DNA from: Arthrobacter_B sp038069765
GTDB taxonomy: Bacteria > Actinomycetota > Actinomycetes > Actinomycetales > Micrococcaceae
Reading direction: 5' to 3'
DNA length: 64,000 bases
Assembly: GCF_038069765.1 (NCBI RefSeq)
Contig: NZ_JBBPFS010000002.1
Span: forward strand, 124,001-188,000
A program made the translations under genes and the position numbers. Of this stretch, positions 63,819 through 64,000 are shown piece after piece. Within the stretch, counting starts at the first letter, position 1; each line of letters starts with the position of its first letter. The notes below the pieces were generated by a model that saw only the letters and a program-made list of their open reading frames with translations, ran no database searches and was not told where the DNA came from.

Positions 63819-64000
63819 ATGGAAATGGAAGAGGATCTTTTCTCGAACAGCCATGTCATCGAGAAGCTGGACACGGCAGAGGCTTCGCAGGACCAGATCT
63901 CCGCCGAAATCGCCTCGGTCCACGCGGAGTACTCCAAGCGGGTGGACGACGGCGCTGCCGAGGAAACCCAGCCCCGCATCGACTTCCCGCCCTACCGGAG
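63819..64000 (+). CDS. pcaH: Probable protocatechuate 3,4-dioxygenase beta subunit, N-terminal fragment (runs off the right edge)
   Basis: An ATG at 63819 with AAAGGAAG upstream opens a frame that stays open for 60 codons to the window edge. After an acidic start, it reads SAEIASVHAEYSKRVDDGAAEETQPRIDFPPYRS. The QPRxDxPPYRS segment resembles the N-terminal part of actinobacterial PcaH, where SSxLRHPTK usually follows. This enzyme opens the ring of protocatechuate, the product of the upstream pobA. The call rests on a short segment plus context; the metal ligands lie outside the window. Confidence 0.7.
   Translation, partial: MEMEEDLFSNSHVIEKLDTAEASQDQISAEIASVHAEYSKRVDDGAAEETQPRIDFPPYR

Overview
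This 64 kb window looks like chromosomal sequence of a high-GC actinobacterium of the Micrococcaceae (Arthrobacter and relatives). The evidence is the frequent GTG and TTG starts, a mycothiol synthase (mshD) beside the nitrogen regulator glnR, a ppk1-mutT1 pair, a hadAB-like pair in front of murB, and the gene order aspC / tRNA-Trp / secE-nusG-rplK-rplA followed by rplJ-rplL and rpoB-rpoC. No rRNA, CRISPR array, prophage or insertion sequence was seen.

Layout. (1) 0-11.9 kb is accessory catabolism. A truncated PucR-type regulator diverges from an ATP-dependent hydantoinase pair (hyuA-hyuB). A second PucR-type regulator, with a perfect palindrome just upstream, diverges from a tightly coupled operon of an MHS transporter, a ThDP enzyme, an amidohydrolase and an M20 carbamoylase/allantoate-amidohydrolase-like enzyme. 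This operon is the best candidate here for an undescribed pathway. (2) 11.9-14.9 kb is a flavin monoamine oxidase divergent from an APC amine/amino-acid permease. (3) 15-24 kb is core metabolism: an orphan MinD/ParA-like ATPase, a DJ-1/PfpI protein, a DUF2797 protein, two MaoC dehydratases, murB, asd and thyA-folA. (4) 24-36 kb holds a ferritin, a Nudix-phosphatase (MutT1) with ppk, mshD-glnR, a nitrobindin-like protein with YgfZ, small membrane proteins and pfkA. (5) 35.6-39.7 kb is an envelope-stress module: three PspC-domain proteins, one of them a sensor kinase, plus a LuxR-type response regulator. They are transcribed divergently across a promoter with three CCCTGA repeats at 11 bp spacing.

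(6) 39.7-61.6 kb is the translation/transcription cluster. Two accessory blocks interrupt it. One is 7 kb between rplA and rplJ, with a two-domain acetyltransferase and a FadR-controlled four-carbon sugar-acid operon (kinase, dehydrogenase, GntP permease, class II aldolase). The other is a thiolase between rplL and rpoB. Regulatory RNA signals are clear here: strong terminators after rplA, rplL and rpoC, an attenuator-like terminator in the rplJ leader, and a UUCG hairpin between rpoB and rpoC. (7) 61.6-64 kb starts a 4-hydroxybenzoate to protocatechuate block: an IclR regulator, pobA, and the beginning of what looks like pcaH, preceded by a GTTCGC/GCGAAC palindrome.

Genes work together in recognisable units. 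Uptake plus hydrolysis feeds nitrogenous compounds into central metabolism under PucR control. The FadR operon would convert a tetronate to a triose phosphate. IclR-pobA-pca would feed aromatic carbon to the beta-ketoadipate pathway. All assignments rest on reading sequence motifs and family knowledge; no database search was run.
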